Assembly: GCF_030733845.1 (NCBI RefSeq)
Contig: NZ_CP132311.1
Location: forward strand, 685,501 to 749,500
DNA: 64,000 nucleotides
DNA from: Shinella zoogloeoides
GTDB taxonomy: Bacteria > Pseudomonadota > Alphaproteobacteria > Rhizobiales > Rhizobiaceae
Direction of reading: 5' to 3'
A program made the translations under genes and the position numbers. Under the pieces are notes generated by a model that saw only the letters and a list, made by a program, of their open reading frames with translations, did no database searches and was not told where the DNA came from. Of the stretch, positions 1 to 9,234 are shown in pieces (the first letter of the stretch is position 1; each line of letters opens with the position of its first letter).

Positions 1-143
1 ACGCGATCAACGCCGTGCGCGCCGCCGCCGTCGACCTCGCAGTCGCTGCCGCCGAGAAGGTCATCGCCGCCAAGTCCGACGCCGCGACCGGCAAGGCGCT
101 GTTCGACAACGCCATCAGCGAAGTGAAGACCCGCCTCAACTGA
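1..143 (+). CDS. atpF: F0F1 ATP synthase subunit b, C-terminal end (partial)
   Basis: The 5' part lies outside the window; 47 codons remain before the TGA at 141-143. The peptide is an alanine-rich helix ending AISEVKTRLN, with AAEKVIAAK in the middle, as at the C-terminus of alphaproteobacterial b or b' subunits. This part of the peripheral stalk binds F1 through the delta subunit. Assignment rests on this short tail. A strong intrinsic terminator follows directly, so this is the last gene of its operon. Confidence 0.75.
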   Translation, partial: AINAVRAAAVDLAVAAAEKVIAAKSDAATGKALFDNAISEVKTRLN

Positions 144-165
144 GGCCTTCACCCAATGATTTGAG

Positions 166-192
166 AAAAGGCCGGAGCGATCCGGCCTTTTT
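166..192 (+). terminator. Intrinsic terminator after atpF
   Basis: A perfect 10-bp stem (AAAGGCCGGA / TCCGGCCTTT) closes a GCGA tetraloop and runs into a T tract. It lies 23 bp after the atpF stop. The A tract on the other side means it could also stop leftward transcription of clpP. Confidence 0.9.
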
Positions 193-214
193 CGTTTGGT
201 GCCGATCCTGACCG

Positions 215-838
215 TCAGGCCTCCGCCGGATGCGCCTCGGCGATATCGCGCTCGGTGAGGACGCGGTCGATCAGGCCCCATTCCAGCGCCTCCTCGGCCG
301 TCATGAAGCGGTCGCGGTCCATGGCCCGCTCGAACTCCTCGTAGCTGCGCCCGCAATGCTCCGCATAAAGCCGCGTCATGCGCTGCTTGGTCTTCAATAT
401 CTCCTCGGCATGGATGAGCATGTCCGATGCCTGTCCCTGGAAGCCGCCCAGCGGCTGGTGGATGAGGATGCTGGCATTGGGCAGGGCGGCGCGCTGGCCG
501 GGCTCGCCCGCCATCAGCAGGAACGATCCCATGGAGCGCGCCGTGCCCATGCAGAGCGTGTGCACGGGCGCACGGATGAACCGCATGGTGTCGTACATCG
601 CAAAGCCGCTGGTCACCATGCCGCCGGGCGAATTGACGTAGAGCTGGATCGGCTTCTTCGGGTTCTCCGCCTCCAAGAACAGGAGCTGCGCGCAGACGAG
701 CGCGGACACCGTGTCGTTCACCTCGCCATTGAGGAAGATGATCCGCTCCCGCAGCAGGCGGGAGTAGATATCGAAGGAGCGTTCGCCCCGGCTGGATTGC
801 TCGACCACCATGGGGACGAGCTGCATCGCTTCGCGCAT
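215..838 (-). CDS. clpP: ATP-dependent Clp protease proteolytic subunit
   Basis: 207 residues, the full length of the ClpP family. ClpP is a tetradecameric serine peptidase that degrades cytoplasmic proteins unfolded by ClpX or ClpA. The triad is visible: Ser102 in ARSMGSF, His127 in LIHQPLGG and Asp176 in DRDRF. The GFQGQASD segment after the His is also conserved. No Clp ATPase gene is adjacent, so this is a solitary copy; rhizobia usually carry several clpP paralogues with the main one next to clpX (family knowledge). The residue before the nucleophile is Arg where most ClpPs have Ala, which fits a secondary paralogue. Confidence 0.93.
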   Translation of the reverse strand: MREAMQLVPMVVEQSSRGERSFDIYSRLLRERIIFLNGEVNDTVSALVCAQLLFLEAENPKKPIQLYVNSPGGMVTSGFAMYDTMRFIRAPVHTLCMGTARSMGSFLLMAGEPGQRAALPNASILIHQPLGGFQGQASDMLIHAEEILKTKQRMTRLYAEHCGRSYEEFERAMDRDRFMTAEEALEWGLIDRVLTERDIAEAHPAEA

Positions 839-876
839 AGGCGAACTCCTGTCTTGTTGCGTGATGTGGGTTGGTG

Positions 877-1236
877 TCAGGCGGCTCGCATCAGCGAGAG
901 CCCGTTGTCGTTCACCGCCTGCGGCCCGTGCGGCGCGAGCCGCGCATCGTCCAGGCCATGGACGATGCGAAGCGTCGTGCCGCCGTCGGCGTTGGGGCGA
1001 AGCTGGAAGGCCACGAGGCTTTCAAGATAGGGCGGTGCGTCGTCCCGCATCCTGTAGCGGATTTCCTCGCCGGGGACTATCGAGACCGGCGCGGCATCGG
1101 CGAGGTCGCCGCCAGGCAGCCATCTCTCGCGAAACGCCGGGATGCTGATCGCCCGCCAGACCTTCTCGGTCGGCGCGTCCAGTTCGTATTCGCACACGAG
1201 GTCCGGTGCCGGTCGATTGGATGTCCTGTCGTTCAT
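877..1236 (-). CDS. SRPBCC (AHSA1/START-like) domain protein
   Basis: 119 residues from the ATG at 1236, which overlaps the stop of the upstream arsR gene (ATGA), so the two are translationally coupled. The pattern [15 protein letters not shown]...FRERWL is the usual beginning of the AHSA1 hydrophobic-pocket fold, and the protein ends shortly after the last helix. ArsR/AHSA1 pairs are common in rhizobia; the ligand and function are unknown. A reading frame extends 25 codons further upstream into arsR, but the overlap start matches family length. A similar pair occurs at 33.4-34.1 kb. Confidence 0.8.
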   Translation of the reverse strand: MNDRTSNRPAPDLVCEYELDAPTEKVWRAISIPAFRERWLPGGDLADAAPVSIVPGEEIRYRMRDDAPPYLESLVAFQLRPNADGGTTLRIVHGLDDARLAPHGPQAVNDNGLSLMRAA

Positions 1237-1547
1237 TGGTCCATGTCCTTCAGCAAATCCTTCAACGCATCGATCCGCGCCGGCCAGTAGGCACGGTACT
1301 TCGTGAGCCATCTGGCTATGAGCGCAAGCCCGTCCGGATCGACCTCGTAGTTCACGAAACGCCCCCGGCGCTCCTCGCGCACCAGCCCCGCACCGCGCAG
1401 CACCGCCAGATGCTGCGACATGGCCGGCTGGCTGATCTCCATGCCGTCGCGAAGCGCGCTGGCATTCATCGCCCCGCCCGCCAGTTTCTCGAAGATCGTG
1501 CGGCGTGTCGGGTCGGCAAGCGCCTTGAATATCTCGTTCTCGATCAT
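1233..1547 (-). CDS. ArsR-family winged-helix repressor
   Basis: 104 residues from ATG 1547. It begins EIFKALADPTRR, carries the recognition helix region SQPAMSQHLAVLRGAGLV and the wing ERRGRFVNYEV. No metal-binding cysteine pairs are present, so it is a non-metal ArsR of the type paired with AHSA1 proteins. A GTG seven codons upstream (1568) is possible, but it lies inside a perfect inverted repeat (1556-1573) that looks like the operator. Neither start has a clear Shine-Dalgarno sequence. It probably represses itself and the overlapping SRPBCC gene. Confidence 0.85.
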   Translation of the reverse strand: MIENEIFKALADPTRRTIFEKLAGGAMNASALRDGMEISQPAMSQHLAVLRGAGLVREERRGRFVNYEVDPDGLALIARWLTKYRAYWPARIDALKDLLKDMDQ

Positions 1548-1555
1548 GGGAGTGA

Positions 1556-1573
1556 GATAAGCATACACTTATC
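1556..1573. promoter_or_regulatory. Probable ArsR operator
   Basis: Perfect inverted repeat GATAAG-N6-CTTATC immediately upstream of the arsR ATG at 1547. It contains the ATA-N10-TAT architecture typical of ArsR/SmtB operators, and the same spacing recurs at the second arsR gene (34132-34173). Autoregulation is inferred from position. Confidence 0.6.
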
Positions 1574-1663
1574 TGATTTGCAATGGCGATATCGCGCGCC
1601 AGCGTTTCGTCCTCTGCGGAGGACCTGTCACAGGTGTTGGGGGAAACGGCTGCCCGTTGCCGT

Positions 1664-2314
1664 TCAATCCTGCTTGAGCGGGCGGAAGGTCATGCGGTGC
1701 AGGCGGCAGGGGCCGATGGCCTGGATGGCCTTGCGGTGGACCTCGGTGGCGTAGCCGGCGTGGATGGCGAAGCCGTAGCCGGGGAAGGTCGCCTCGGCGC
1801 GGGCCATCATGCGGTCGCGCATGACCTTCGCCACGATGGAGGCGGCGGCGATGGAAACGGAGAGCGCGTCGCCCTTGATGACCGCACGGCCCTCGCAGGC
1901 AAGGCCCGGCGGCACGTCGCGCCCGTCGGTGAGCACCAGCTTGGGCGCGACCTCGAGGCCCGCGACCGCCCGGCGCATGGCGTCGAGGCTCGCCTTGCGG
2001 ATGTCGATGATGTCGATGCGGCGCGACGAGCTGGAGGCGACCGAGACGAAGGCGCTTTGCATGATGAGGGCGAACAGCGCCTCGCGCTTCGCCATGCTCA
2101 ACTGCTTGGAATCGTTGAGGCCCGGTGGGATGTTGTCCGGGTCGAGCACCACGGCGGCAGCGACGACGGGACCGGCGAGCGGCCCGCGGCCGGCCTCGTC
2201 CGTGCCGGCGACCGGCCAGAGGCCGCGCTTGCGGGCGGCCATCTCCATCGAGAAGTCCGGCCCTTCGGGAAGGTCGAAAAGAAGGCGGGAATCGGAGGAT
2301 GCGGGACGGGACAT
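1664..2314 (-). CDS. rnhB: Ribonuclease HII
   Basis: 216 residues from ATG 2314, which has GAGG 8 nt upstream; an in-frame ATG at 2350 lacks this. RNase HII cleaves the RNA strand of RNA-DNA hybrids and single ribonucleotides in DNA. The metal site is visible as [13 protein letters not shown] (Asp39, Glu40), DSKQL near 68 and LTDGRD near 130, followed by [11 protein letters not shown]. The gene is transcribed away from the radical SAM gene upstream, with about 180 bp between them. Confidence 0.95.
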   Translation of the reverse strand: MSRPASSDSRLLFDLPEGPDFSMEMAARKRGLWPVAGTDEAGRGPLAGPVVAAAVVLDPDNIPPGLNDSKQLSMAKREALFALIMQSAFVSVASSSSRRIDIIDIRKASLDAMRRAVAGLEVAPKLVLTDGRDVPPGLACEGRAVIKGDALSVSIAAASIVAKVMRDRMMARAEATFPGYGFAIHAGYATEVHRKAIQAIGPCRLHRMTFRPLKQD

Positions 2315-2497
2315 GCGGCGAACCTCGCACATCCATCCGATTCCCTGCAAGTCCCCCGGCAGGAGGCGGATGCCGGGGGAACGACCGGTGCGCCCGGGGA
2401 CTGGCGGACCGGAAGATGGGCCGAGCGCGAAGGCTCGGAAATTCGTCTATTCCTGGCTCCCGAAACGCATCTGGCATGCGTCCAGGTCGCCGGGGGA

Positions 2498-3655
2498 TCA
2501 CAGCAGCGAGAGCTGCACGCCGCTGCCCGAGGGCGGCACGAACTGGTCGACGGCGAGGTTGCGGCGGGTGCGGGTCAGTTCCAACCGCTTGCTCGCCATC
2601 TCGAAGCGCCGGGCGATCTGCCAGGCATAGGGGCCGGCGCCCTTCATGCGCTTGCCGAACTCGGCGTCATAGTCCTTGCCGTCGCGCATGGAGCGCACCA
2701 GCGACATGACGTGGCGGTAGCGGTCCGGGTAGTTGCGCAGCAGCCAGTCGCGGAAGAGCGGGCTCACCTCCAGCGGCAGGCGGAGCAGGACATAGCTCGC
2801 CTCCAGCGCCCCGGCCGCCTTGCCCGAATCGAGCACCCGCTCGATCTCGTGGTCGTTGAGGCCGGGAATGATCGGCGCCATCATGATGGCGGTCGGGATG
2901 CCGGCATCCGAGAGCGCGCGGATCGCCTCCAGCCGGCGCGGCGGGGTCGCGGCGCGCGGCTCCATGGTGCGGGCGAGCTTGCGGTCGAGCGTGGTGACGG
3001 ACATGCCCACCCAGGCAAGGCCGCGGGCCGCCATGCGCGAGAGGATGTCGATGTCGCGCATGACGAGCGCCGACTTGGTGACGATCGAGACCGGATGGTT
3101 CGCCTTGTCGAGCACGTCGAGGATCTGGCGCATGATGCGCCATTCCTTCTCGATCGGCTGGTAGGGATCGGTGTTGGTGCCGATGGCGATGACCCGCGGC
3201 TTGTAGCCGGGCTTGGAAAGCTCGCGCTCCAGGAGTTTCGGCGCATCGGGCTTGGCGAAGAGCTTCGCCTCGAAATCGAGGCCGGCCGAAAGGCCCATGA
3301 AGGCATGCGTCGGCCGGGCGAAGCAGTAGATGCAGCCATGCTCGCAACCGCGATAGGGATTGATTGAGCGGTCGAAGGGAATGTCCGGCGATTCGTTGCG
3401 GGTGATGATGGTGCGCGGCTTTTCGACCTGCACCTCGGTGCGGAAGGGCGGCAGCTCCTCCAGCGTCTGCCAGCCGTCGTCGAAGCCTTCCCGCGTCACC
3501 GGCTCGAACCGGCCGGTGAAATTCAGGCCCGCCCCGCGGCCACGCCGGCGATCCCCGTCCACGCGCATGCCCGTCTGGGCCATCAGCGCATCGGCAACGT
3601 CCTTCGTGTGGCCGGGCGCAAGCGCGCCCTGCCTGAGGCTGACAAGATCGTTCAT
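2498..3655 (-). CDS. PA0069-family radical SAM protein
   Basis: 385 residues from ATG 3655, which has GGAG 7 nt upstream. The iron-sulfur cluster motif CEHGCIYC (Cys104, Cys108, Cys111; CxxxCxxC) follows NPYRG, as in the PA0069/SplB-like group. Further conserved blocks are GTNTDPYQPIE and TKSALVMRDID. The substrate of this family is not established; relatives of SplB repair spore photoproduct, but that role is not expected in a non-sporulating bacterium. It is a single leftward gene upstream of rnhB. Confidence 0.85.
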   Translation of the reverse strand: MNDLVSLRQGALAPGHTKDVADALMAQTGMRVDGDRRRGRGAGLNFTGRFEPVTREGFDDGWQTLEELPPFRTEVQVEKPRTIITRNESPDIPFDRSINPYRGCEHGCIYCFARPTHAFMGLSAGLDFEAKLFAKPDAPKLLERELSKPGYKPRVIAIGTNTDPYQPIEKEWRIMRQILDVLDKANHPVSIVTKSALVMRDIDILSRMAARGLAWVGMSVTTLDRKLARTMEPRAATPPRRLEAIRALSDAGIPTAIMMAPIIPGLNDHEIERVLDSGKAAGALEASYVLLRLPLEVSPLFRDWLLRNYPDRYRHVMSLVRSMRDGKDYDAEFGKRMKGAGPYAWQIARRFEMASKRLELTRTRRNLAVDQFVPPSGSGVQLSLL

Positions 3656-3806
3656 GGTGGTCTCCGGCGGGGCTGCGTCGCCCCGATTCAATGACTATAT
3701 TCCTATCGCTGGAATGAGAACAATGCAAGAACAAATTTCGGCGCGGCCGCTAACCATGCGCGCGTCCGGCGGTGGCGTTCGATGTTGCAATGCGGTATGG
3801 GAGGGG

Positions 3807-4331
3807 ATGCTGACGATCATCATGGAATGCCGGGACGACGAGGCGGAACTGGCGCAGACGCTATCGGCGCTCGTCGCCGGGGCCGTCGAGGGCGTGGTGC
3901 GCGACGTGATCGTGCTCGACCACGGCTCGCGCGACGGCTCAGCCAGGGTGGCGGATGCGGCGGGCTGCCGCTTCCTGGCCGACTGGGACCTGGCGGAGGT
4001 CGTGCGTTCGGCGCGTGGCGACTGGCTGCTTCTGCTGGAGCCGGGCGCGCGCCCGCTCGCCGGCTGGGTCGATGCCGTCGTCGACCATGTCGCGATCAAT
4101 CCCGACCCGGCACGCTTTGCCGGTGCGCGCGGCTATCGCCGGCCGTTCCTCGAAAGATTCGCGCGCAGGGCGCCGCCGCTGGAGCAGGGCTATCTCGTCA
4201 GCAAGCATCAGGCGCTGGCGCATGCGCGCGCGGGCATGGCGCTGTCCGACATGGTGCGCGGCGGCAAGGTGCGCGGGCTCGGCGCCGAGATCGTGCCAGC
4301 CTGGGCGGTGAAGGCGATGCGGGCGGGTTAG
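3807..4331 (+). CDS. Small GT2-like glycosyltransferase
   Basis: 174 residues. Start ATG 3807 follows GGGAGGGG almost directly, with unusually short spacing. The N-terminal half resembles the nucleotide-binding half of a GT-A fold: LTIIMECRDDEAELAQTLSAL, then VIVLDHGSRDGS and a region ending DWLLLLEPGARP. The normal acceptor half is very short, so the protein is much smaller than typical GT2 enzymes. Activity is uncertain. It points toward the convergent moaB gene with 38 bp between stops and no visible terminator. Confidence 0.6.
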   Translation: MLTIIMECRDDEAELAQTLSALVAGAVEGVVRDVIVLDHGSRDGSARVADAAGCRFLADWDLAEVVRSARGDWLLLLEPGARPLAGWVDAVVDHVAINPDPARFAGARGYRRPFLERFARRAPPLEQGYLVSKHQALAHARAGMALSDMVRGGKVRGLGAEIVPAWAVKAMRAG

Positions 4332-4369
4332 GGCAAATTGTGCGCAGCGGTGTTGCGTCCGTAAATGCT

Positions 4370-4918
4370 CTACCCGGCAGAGCGCTTCAGGTGCTCGTCG
4401 AGCCGCGGCATGATTTCCACGAAATTGCAGGGCATGTGGCGGTAGTCGAGCTGCCCCTTGAGGATGCCGTCCCAGGCGTCCTTGCAGGCGCCGGGCGAGC
4501 CGGGCAGCACGAAGACGAAGGTGGCATTGAGCACGCCGCCGGTGGCGCGCGACTGGATGGTCGACGTGCCGATCTTGTCGTAGGAGATGCGGTGGAACAC
4601 TTCGGAAAAGCCGTCCATGCGCTTTTCGAAGATCGGCTCCAGCGCTTCGGGCGTCACGTCACGACCGGTAAAGCCAGTGCCGCCGGTGGTGATGACCACG
4701 TCGATATCGTCGTTTCGGCTCCAGCTTTCCACCTGCGCGCGGATCGCGGCGACGTCGTCCTTGACGATGGCGCGGGCGGCGAGACGGTGGCCGGTTTCCA
4801 CGATGCGGGCGGCGAGCGTGTCGCCGGACTTGTCGTTCTCAGGCGTGCGCGTGTCCGAGACGGTGAGCACGGCGATGCCGACCGGAATGAAGGGTCTCGT
4901 CTCGTCAATGCGCGTCAT
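4370..4918 (-). CDS. moaB: Molybdenum cofactor biosynthesis protein B
   Basis: 182 residues from ATG 4918. MoaB/MogA-fold proteins adenylylate molybdopterin before molybdenum insertion. The dinucleotide site TTGGTGFTGRDVTPEAL (78-94) and the later FVLPGSPGACKDAW block are intact. The start codon overlaps the end of ispE by 14 bp, so the two are cotranscribed. An upstream extension of the frame exists but runs entirely inside ispE. Confidence 0.93.
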   Translation of the reverse strand: MTRIDETRPFIPVGIAVLTVSDTRTPENDKSGDTLAARIVETGHRLAARAIVKDDVAAIRAQVESWSRNDDIDVVITTGGTGFTGRDVTPEALEPIFEKRMDGFSEVFHRISYDKIGTSTIQSRATGGVLNATFVFVLPGSPGACKDAWDGILKGQLDYRHMPCNFVEIMPRLDEHLKRSAG

Positions 4919-5810
4919 CGCTCGCTCCCAGGGTAGAGGTGGCGGTGAAGAACCAGTGCGGATGACGCTCGGAAAGCCTCGCCGCCGCCGCTTCCGCCGC
5001 GTCATGCGCATGATATAGCGCGAAGCAGGTCGCGCCGGAACCGGACATGCGCACGACGCGCGCTTCGGTCGCGGCAAGGTTCTGCGCGATCAGCGATATC
5101 TCCGGGCAAAGCCGGCGGGCAGGGGGTTCCAGGTCGTTGCGCAGCGCGCCGATGGCGGCGATCCAGTCCGCGGGCTCGCCGGGCTCCACGGCAAGCGCAA
5201 GCGGCGGATTGTGCTTCGAGGCGAGCGCCTTGAAGACGGCCGGCGTCGAGACGCCGACGAGGGGATTGGCGAGCACCATGGCAAGCGCCGGCATCGCGAC
5301 CGGCGTGATGTCGTCCCCGACGCCCCGGGCGATCAGCGGCCGGCCGGCAAGGCACATGGGCACGTCGGCGCCGAGGCCGAGCGCGAGGGCGTCGAGATCG
5401 GCCTTCGGCAGGCCGGCCTGCCACAGCGAGAGCAGCCCGCGCAGCGTCGCGGCCGCATCCGCCGAGCCGCCGCCGATGCCCGACGCGATGGGCAGGTTCT
5501 TTTCCAGATGGATGTGCACGGGCGGGGCGGCTTGCCCGCTGTCCGCCAGCGCCGTCCGCAGTCCGTCGCGCGCGCGGGTGACGAGGTTGTCGCCATCCGC
5601 CGAAAGCGCCCCGGCGAAGCGGCCGGACAGCGTGAAGCGGTCTTCCGCAGCCGGCGTGAGGCCGATGCGGTCGCCGAAGGCGGTGAAGGTCACCAGGCTG
5701 TCGAGCAGATGATAGCCATCCGCGCGCTGGCCGACGACGGCAAGCGCCAGATTGATCTTGGCGGGGGCCTGTTCGAGGATGGCGACGTGCGAGAGGTTGT
5801 CACGCGGCAT
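4905..5810 (-). CDS. ispE: 4-diphosphocytidyl-2-C-methyl-D-erythritol kinase
   Basis: 301 residues. IspE phosphorylates CDP-methylerythritol in the MEP pathway to isoprenoids. The GHMP-kinase ATP loop PIASGIGGGSADAA spans about 107-120, the catalytic Lys18 lies in PAKIN, and Asp149 lies in GLGADVP. Two other isoprenoid genes are in the window: dxs (30.1 kb) and ispB (8.1 kb), not linked in one operon. A 155-bp palindromic element begins 43 bp upstream of its start. Confidence 0.95.
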   Translation of the reverse strand: MPRDNLSHVAILEQAPAKINLALAVVGQRADGYHLLDSLVTFTAFGDRIGLTPAAEDRFTLSGRFAGALSADGDNLVTRARDGLRTALADSGQAAPPVHIHLEKNLPIASGIGGGSADAAATLRGLLSLWQAGLPKADLDALALGLGADVPMCLAGRPLIARGVGDDITPVAMPALAMVLANPLVGVSTPAVFKALASKHNPPLALAVEPGEPADWIAAIGALRNDLEPPARRLCPEISLIAQNLAATEARVVRMSGSGATCFALYHAHDAAEAAAARLSERHPHWFFTATSTLGASDDAH

Positions 5811-5852
5811 GGCCGGTTATCCGCTTGTGAAGGGGAAGGGCTGACGGCCGGA

Positions 5853-6007
5853 ACCCCCCTCTGCCCTGCCGGGCATCTCCCCCTCAAGGGGGGAGATTGG
5901 ATTTGGCAATGTTTCGCCTATCTCCAGCGTTGCTGATGAAGCAAGGCTCTCGCTCCTTGCCGATCTCCCCCCTTGAGGGGGAGATGCCCGGCAGGGCAGA
6001 GGGGGGT
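5853..6007 (+). repeat. Type A palindromic mosaic element, copy 1 (plus orientation)
   Basis: Two 45-bp inverted arms (5853-5897 and 5963-6007) flank a 65-bp core. Each arm contains the smaller palindromes GCCCTGCCGGGC and CCCCCTCAAGGGGG. The core is shared with the other five copies and gives the element a direction; I call this copy plus. It lies between ispE and a TPR gene, both leftward. It resembles rhizobial RIME elements. Confidence 0.85.
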
Positions 6008-6088
6008 GCCCGTAAACGGGCTCGTTCATATGCGGCCGCCTTTCCGACAGACAGGAAGCGCTGGACGCCATGTGCGCGAGCATGGGGA

Positions 6089-7945
6089 TCAGGACTTACG
6101 GTCGGCCGCCTTGCCTTCCGGCGAGGTGTTTTCGGCCGGCTTCTCGTCCTTCGCCTCGGCGGAGGCCGGGGCGGTCTTCTTCAATTCGGGCAGGCCGTTG
6201 GCGATCTTCAGCTTGATCTTGGGAATCTCCGCCTCTTCCGGCTTCAGGCCGAGCGCGCGGTTCCACTGGAAGGTGGCCTCCAGCTTGCGGCCGACGCGCC
6301 AGTAGGCATCGCCCAGATGGTCGTTGATCGTCGGGTCGCCGGCCTTCAGCTCGGCCGCGCGCTCCAGCTCCGCCACGGCATCGTCGAAGCGGTCGAGGCG
6401 GAAATAGGCCCAGCCGAGCGAATCGACGATGTAGCCGTCATCCGGCTTGAGGCTGACGGCCTTGCGGATCATGTCCAGCCCCTCGTCGAGGTTCCGGTTC
6501 ATGTCCACCCACGAATAGCCGAGATAGTTCAGCACCTGCGGCTGGTCCGGGTTCAATTCCAGCGCCTTGCGGAAGTTCGGCTCGGCCTTGTCCCATTCCT
6601 TCAGACGCTCATAGGCGATGCCGCGCTGGAAGAAGATGCTCCAGTGGTTGCGCTGGGGCACGGCGCCGATGACATCGGCCGCCTTGTCGTAGAGCGCGCC
6701 CATCGCCTTGTAGTCCTTGGCGTCGGAAAACACGCTGCCGAGCGCCAGATAGGACCGCAGGTCCGCCGGGTCGGCGTCGATCAGCGCCTGGAGGTGCTTC
6801 TTGGCCTCCTCGACCTTGCCCGTATCGGCAAGGTTGAGGCCGAGCTGCAGCTCGGAAATACGCCGCATCGGCGATTTTTCCGGCACGGCGCGGTAATATT
6901 CGATGGCACGGTCGGCCTTCTTCTGGTTCTCGGCAAGGCCGCCGAGCAGGACGAGCACGTCGTCGCTGTCGGGATCGAGCGCGCGCGCCGCCTGCATGTA
7001 GAGCGAGACGATGTCTTCCGCGCCTTCGCGGTTCAGCGCCCCGCCGATCGAGAAGAGCACGGCGGCGGCGCCCTGGGCGGCGGTGCGGACCTGCTGCTCC
7101 TGCTTCTCGCCGGCCTCGATGCTCTGGCGCAGCGCCTTCAGCGGCGCATAGCTGGTGATGAAGCTGTCGCCGACCGACACCGCATCGAGCGCCTTCTGCT
7201 TGTTGCCGTCGCGCGCTTCGAGGCGCGCGAGCGCCATGACCGCGCGCAGGAACGTGTCGGGCGCGGCGCTGGCGCCGTTGCGGTCGAGGATCGCCTCGTT
7301 GAGCCGGGCGCGCGCGGTCGCCTTGTCGCCGGCGGCAGCGGCCAGCGCCCCGGCATGGTAGTTCTTGAAGATCGAAAGCCATTCCGGCCCTTCCATGCCG
7401 GAGATCAGCTTCAGCGCCTCCTTGGACTTGCCGTCGCCGAACTTGGCCCAGGCGAGCAGCAGGTCGTTCATCATCCGGTCGAGATCGTTCGGGCCGTTAT
7501 AGACGAGGATGCGCTCGGCGGTCTTGTATTCCCGCTTGCGGATCGCCTCCATGCCGCGCACGACGGAGGTGATGCGCTCGACGGCCGGGTCGTTCTTCAA
7601 CGCATCGGCGAACTTCACGCCCTCGGAAAAGTCGCCGTTCATCAGCTGCGTCACCATCAGGCGCTGCTTGACGTCGGAATTCGTCGGATCGAACTGCAGG
7701 GCGATCTTGTAGAGCGCGACGGCGGTCTCGTAGTCCTTGTCGAAATCCGCGGTGCGGGCGGCAAGGAAGGCACCGGAGAAGGTGTTGACGCTCAAGGGAT
7801 CGAACGGCGTTTCCTCCGCGGCGGCTGCGGCCGCAGGCTTTTCCTCCGCGTAAGCCGCCTGAGGGCCGGCCAGGGAGCCGGCAAGCGCGATGCTGGCCGC
7901 AATCGCCACGCCGGAAAGAAGCCGAAGGAGAAGGGAATGCCGCAT
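6089..7945 (-). CDS. Secreted tetratricopeptide-repeat protein
   Basis: 618 residues from ATG 7945 (AAAGG 7 nt upstream). A signal peptide MRHSLLLRLLSG...AYAEE (about 1-33) is followed by TPR helices along nearly the whole chain. The best repeats are near 410-560: YERLKEWDKAEPNFRKALEL, then SLGWAYFRLDRFDDAVAELE and DHLGDAYWRVGRKLEATFQW. The acidic C-terminal tail is low complexity. TPR scaffolds of this kind act in periplasmic or outer-membrane assembly; the partner is unknown. The upstream neighbour is the convergent-side ispB in the same direction, 164 bp away. Confidence 0.85.
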   Translation of the reverse strand: MRHSLLLRLLSGVAIAASIALAGSLAGPQAAYAEEKPAAAAAAEETPFDPLSVNTFSGAFLAARTADFDKDYETAVALYKIALQFDPTNSDVKQRLMVTQLMNGDFSEGVKFADALKNDPAVERITSVVRGMEAIRKREYKTAERILVYNGPNDLDRMMNDLLLAWAKFGDGKSKEALKLISGMEGPEWLSIFKNYHAGALAAAAGDKATARARLNEAILDRNGASAAPDTFLRAVMALARLEARDGNKQKALDAVSVGDSFITSYAPLKALRQSIEAGEKQEQQVRTAAQGAAAVLFSIGGALNREGAEDIVSLYMQAARALDPDSDDVLVLLGGLAENQKKADRAIEYYRAVPEKSPMRRISELQLGLNLADTGKVEEAKKHLQALIDADPADLRSYLALGSVFSDAKDYKAMGALYDKAADVIGAVPQRNHWSIFFQRGIAYERLKEWDKAEPNFRKALELNPDQPQVLNYLGYSWVDMNRNLDEGLDMIRKAVSLKPDDGYIVDSLGWAYFRLDRFDDAVAELERAAELKAGDPTINDHLGDAYWRVGRKLEATFQWNRALGLKPEEAEIPKIKLKIANGLPELKKTAPASAEAKDEKPAENTSPEGKAADRKS

Positions 7946-8109
7946 CAAAATGCCTTTCGCCACAAAGTATGGAGTTCGCCCCGGAGCTCGAACATGGCAC
8001 AACGTGCCACGATGGCGCCCAAATCAGTCACGGACTCATGACGGCAGAGAATGGCTTTTTTGGCGCGGTGCGGCAAGAAAATCCTGCCGGACCGTTTTGG
8101 GCGCTCCGG

Positions 8110-9126
8110 TCAGCTGACGCGCGCGATCGCGAAGTCGATCACGTCGAGCAGCGCATCCTTCCAGGGCGTCGCCGGAAGGGGGGCGAGCGCGTCGCGGGCG
8201 ATCATGCCGTAGTGCTGCGCGCGCGCGATGGTGTCCGTCAGGCCGCCATAGCGCGAGATGAGCCCGAGCGCGTGCTCCAGATTGGCGTCGTCGCTCTTGC
8301 CGCCCTCGATCGCCTCGCGCCAGAAGGCGCGGTCATCAGCCGTGCCGCGGCGCCAGGCCAGGATGACCGGCAGCGTGATCTTGCCCTCGCGGAAGTCGTC
8401 GCCGGTGTTCTTGCCGAGATCGGCCGCCTTGCCGCCGTAGTCCAGCGCGTCGTCGACGAGTTGGAAGGCAAGGCCGAGATTCATGCCGTAGGATTTCAGC
8501 GCGTTGCGCTGCGCCTTGCTGGCATTGGCGATGATCGGGCCGACTTCCGCGGCGGCTGCGAAGAGCGCCGCCGTCTTGGCGCGGATGACCTCCAGGTAGT
8601 CGTCCTCGGTCGTCTCCATGTTCTTGGCGACGGAGAGCTGCAGCACCTCGCCCTCCGCGATCACGGTGGCGGCGGTGGAGAGCACGTCGAGCGCTTCGAG
8701 CGAGCCGACCTCCACCATCATCTTGAAGGCCTGGCCGAGCAGGAAGTCGCCGACCAGCACGCTCGCCTGGTTGCCCCAGATCATGCGCGCGGTGGATTTG
8801 CCGCGTCTGAGATCGCTCTCGTCCACCACGTCGTCGTGCAGCAGCGTCGCGGTGTGCATGAACTCGACGCTGGTCGCCAGCTTGACGTGATGGTCGCCGT
8901 CATAGCCGAACATCGAGGCGGCAGCGAGCGTCAGCATCGGACGCAGGCGCTTGCCGCCGGAGGAGATCAGGTGGTTGGCGACCTCCGGGATCATCTGCAC
9001 GTCGGAACCGGCCTTCGACAGGATGAGCTGGTTCACCCGCTCCATATCGGCCTTCGTGAGGTCGACGAGCGGTTTCACCGACGCCTGTTTGTTTTTGCCT
9101 TCTTCAAGCGGTATCACGACGCCCAA
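8110..9126 (-). CDS. ispB: Octaprenyl (polyprenyl) diphosphate synthase
   Basis: 338 residues from a TTG at 9126, preceded by AGGAG 9 nt upstream; the frame is open far upstream through a repeat element, so the start was chosen on this site and on the family N-terminus GVVIPLEEGK. The enzyme makes the long ubiquinone side chain. The first aspartate-rich motif is DDVVD (98-102) and the second DDALD (225-229). It diverges from the DUF2007 gene with 108 bp between starts. Confidence 0.93.
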   Translation of the reverse strand: MGVVIPLEEGKNKQASVKPLVDLTKADMERVNQLILSKAGSDVQMIPEVANHLISSGGKRLRPMLTLAAASMFGYDGDHHVKLATSVEFMHTATLLHDDVVDESDLRRGKSTARMIWGNQASVLVGDFLLGQAFKMMVEVGSLEALDVLSTAATVIAEGEVLQLSVAKNMETTEDDYLEVIRAKTAALFAAAAEVGPIIANASKAQRNALKSYGMNLGLAFQLVDDALDYGGKAADLGKNTGDDFREGKITLPVILAWRRGTADDRAFWREAIEGGKSDDANLEHALGLISRYGGLTDTIARAQHYGMIARDALAPLPATPWKDALLDVIDFAIARVS

Positions 9127-9234
9127 ATGCCCGGACTCCTGTTCATTTTTGTTGAAAGACAATAGAAAGCGGGGCCTTCTGCGGCAAGAGGCGAATTGTC
9201 CCGCCTCCGGAATTATGGCTGGAAAACGACCGGA

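Noticed and set aside
5817..6083. Short frames within the palindromic elements that look like small proteins (PPLPCRASPPQGGR start)
   Set aside because: They arise from the repeat sequence itself on either strand and lack ribosome sites; only the copy inside 37197-38336 is in a real gene.
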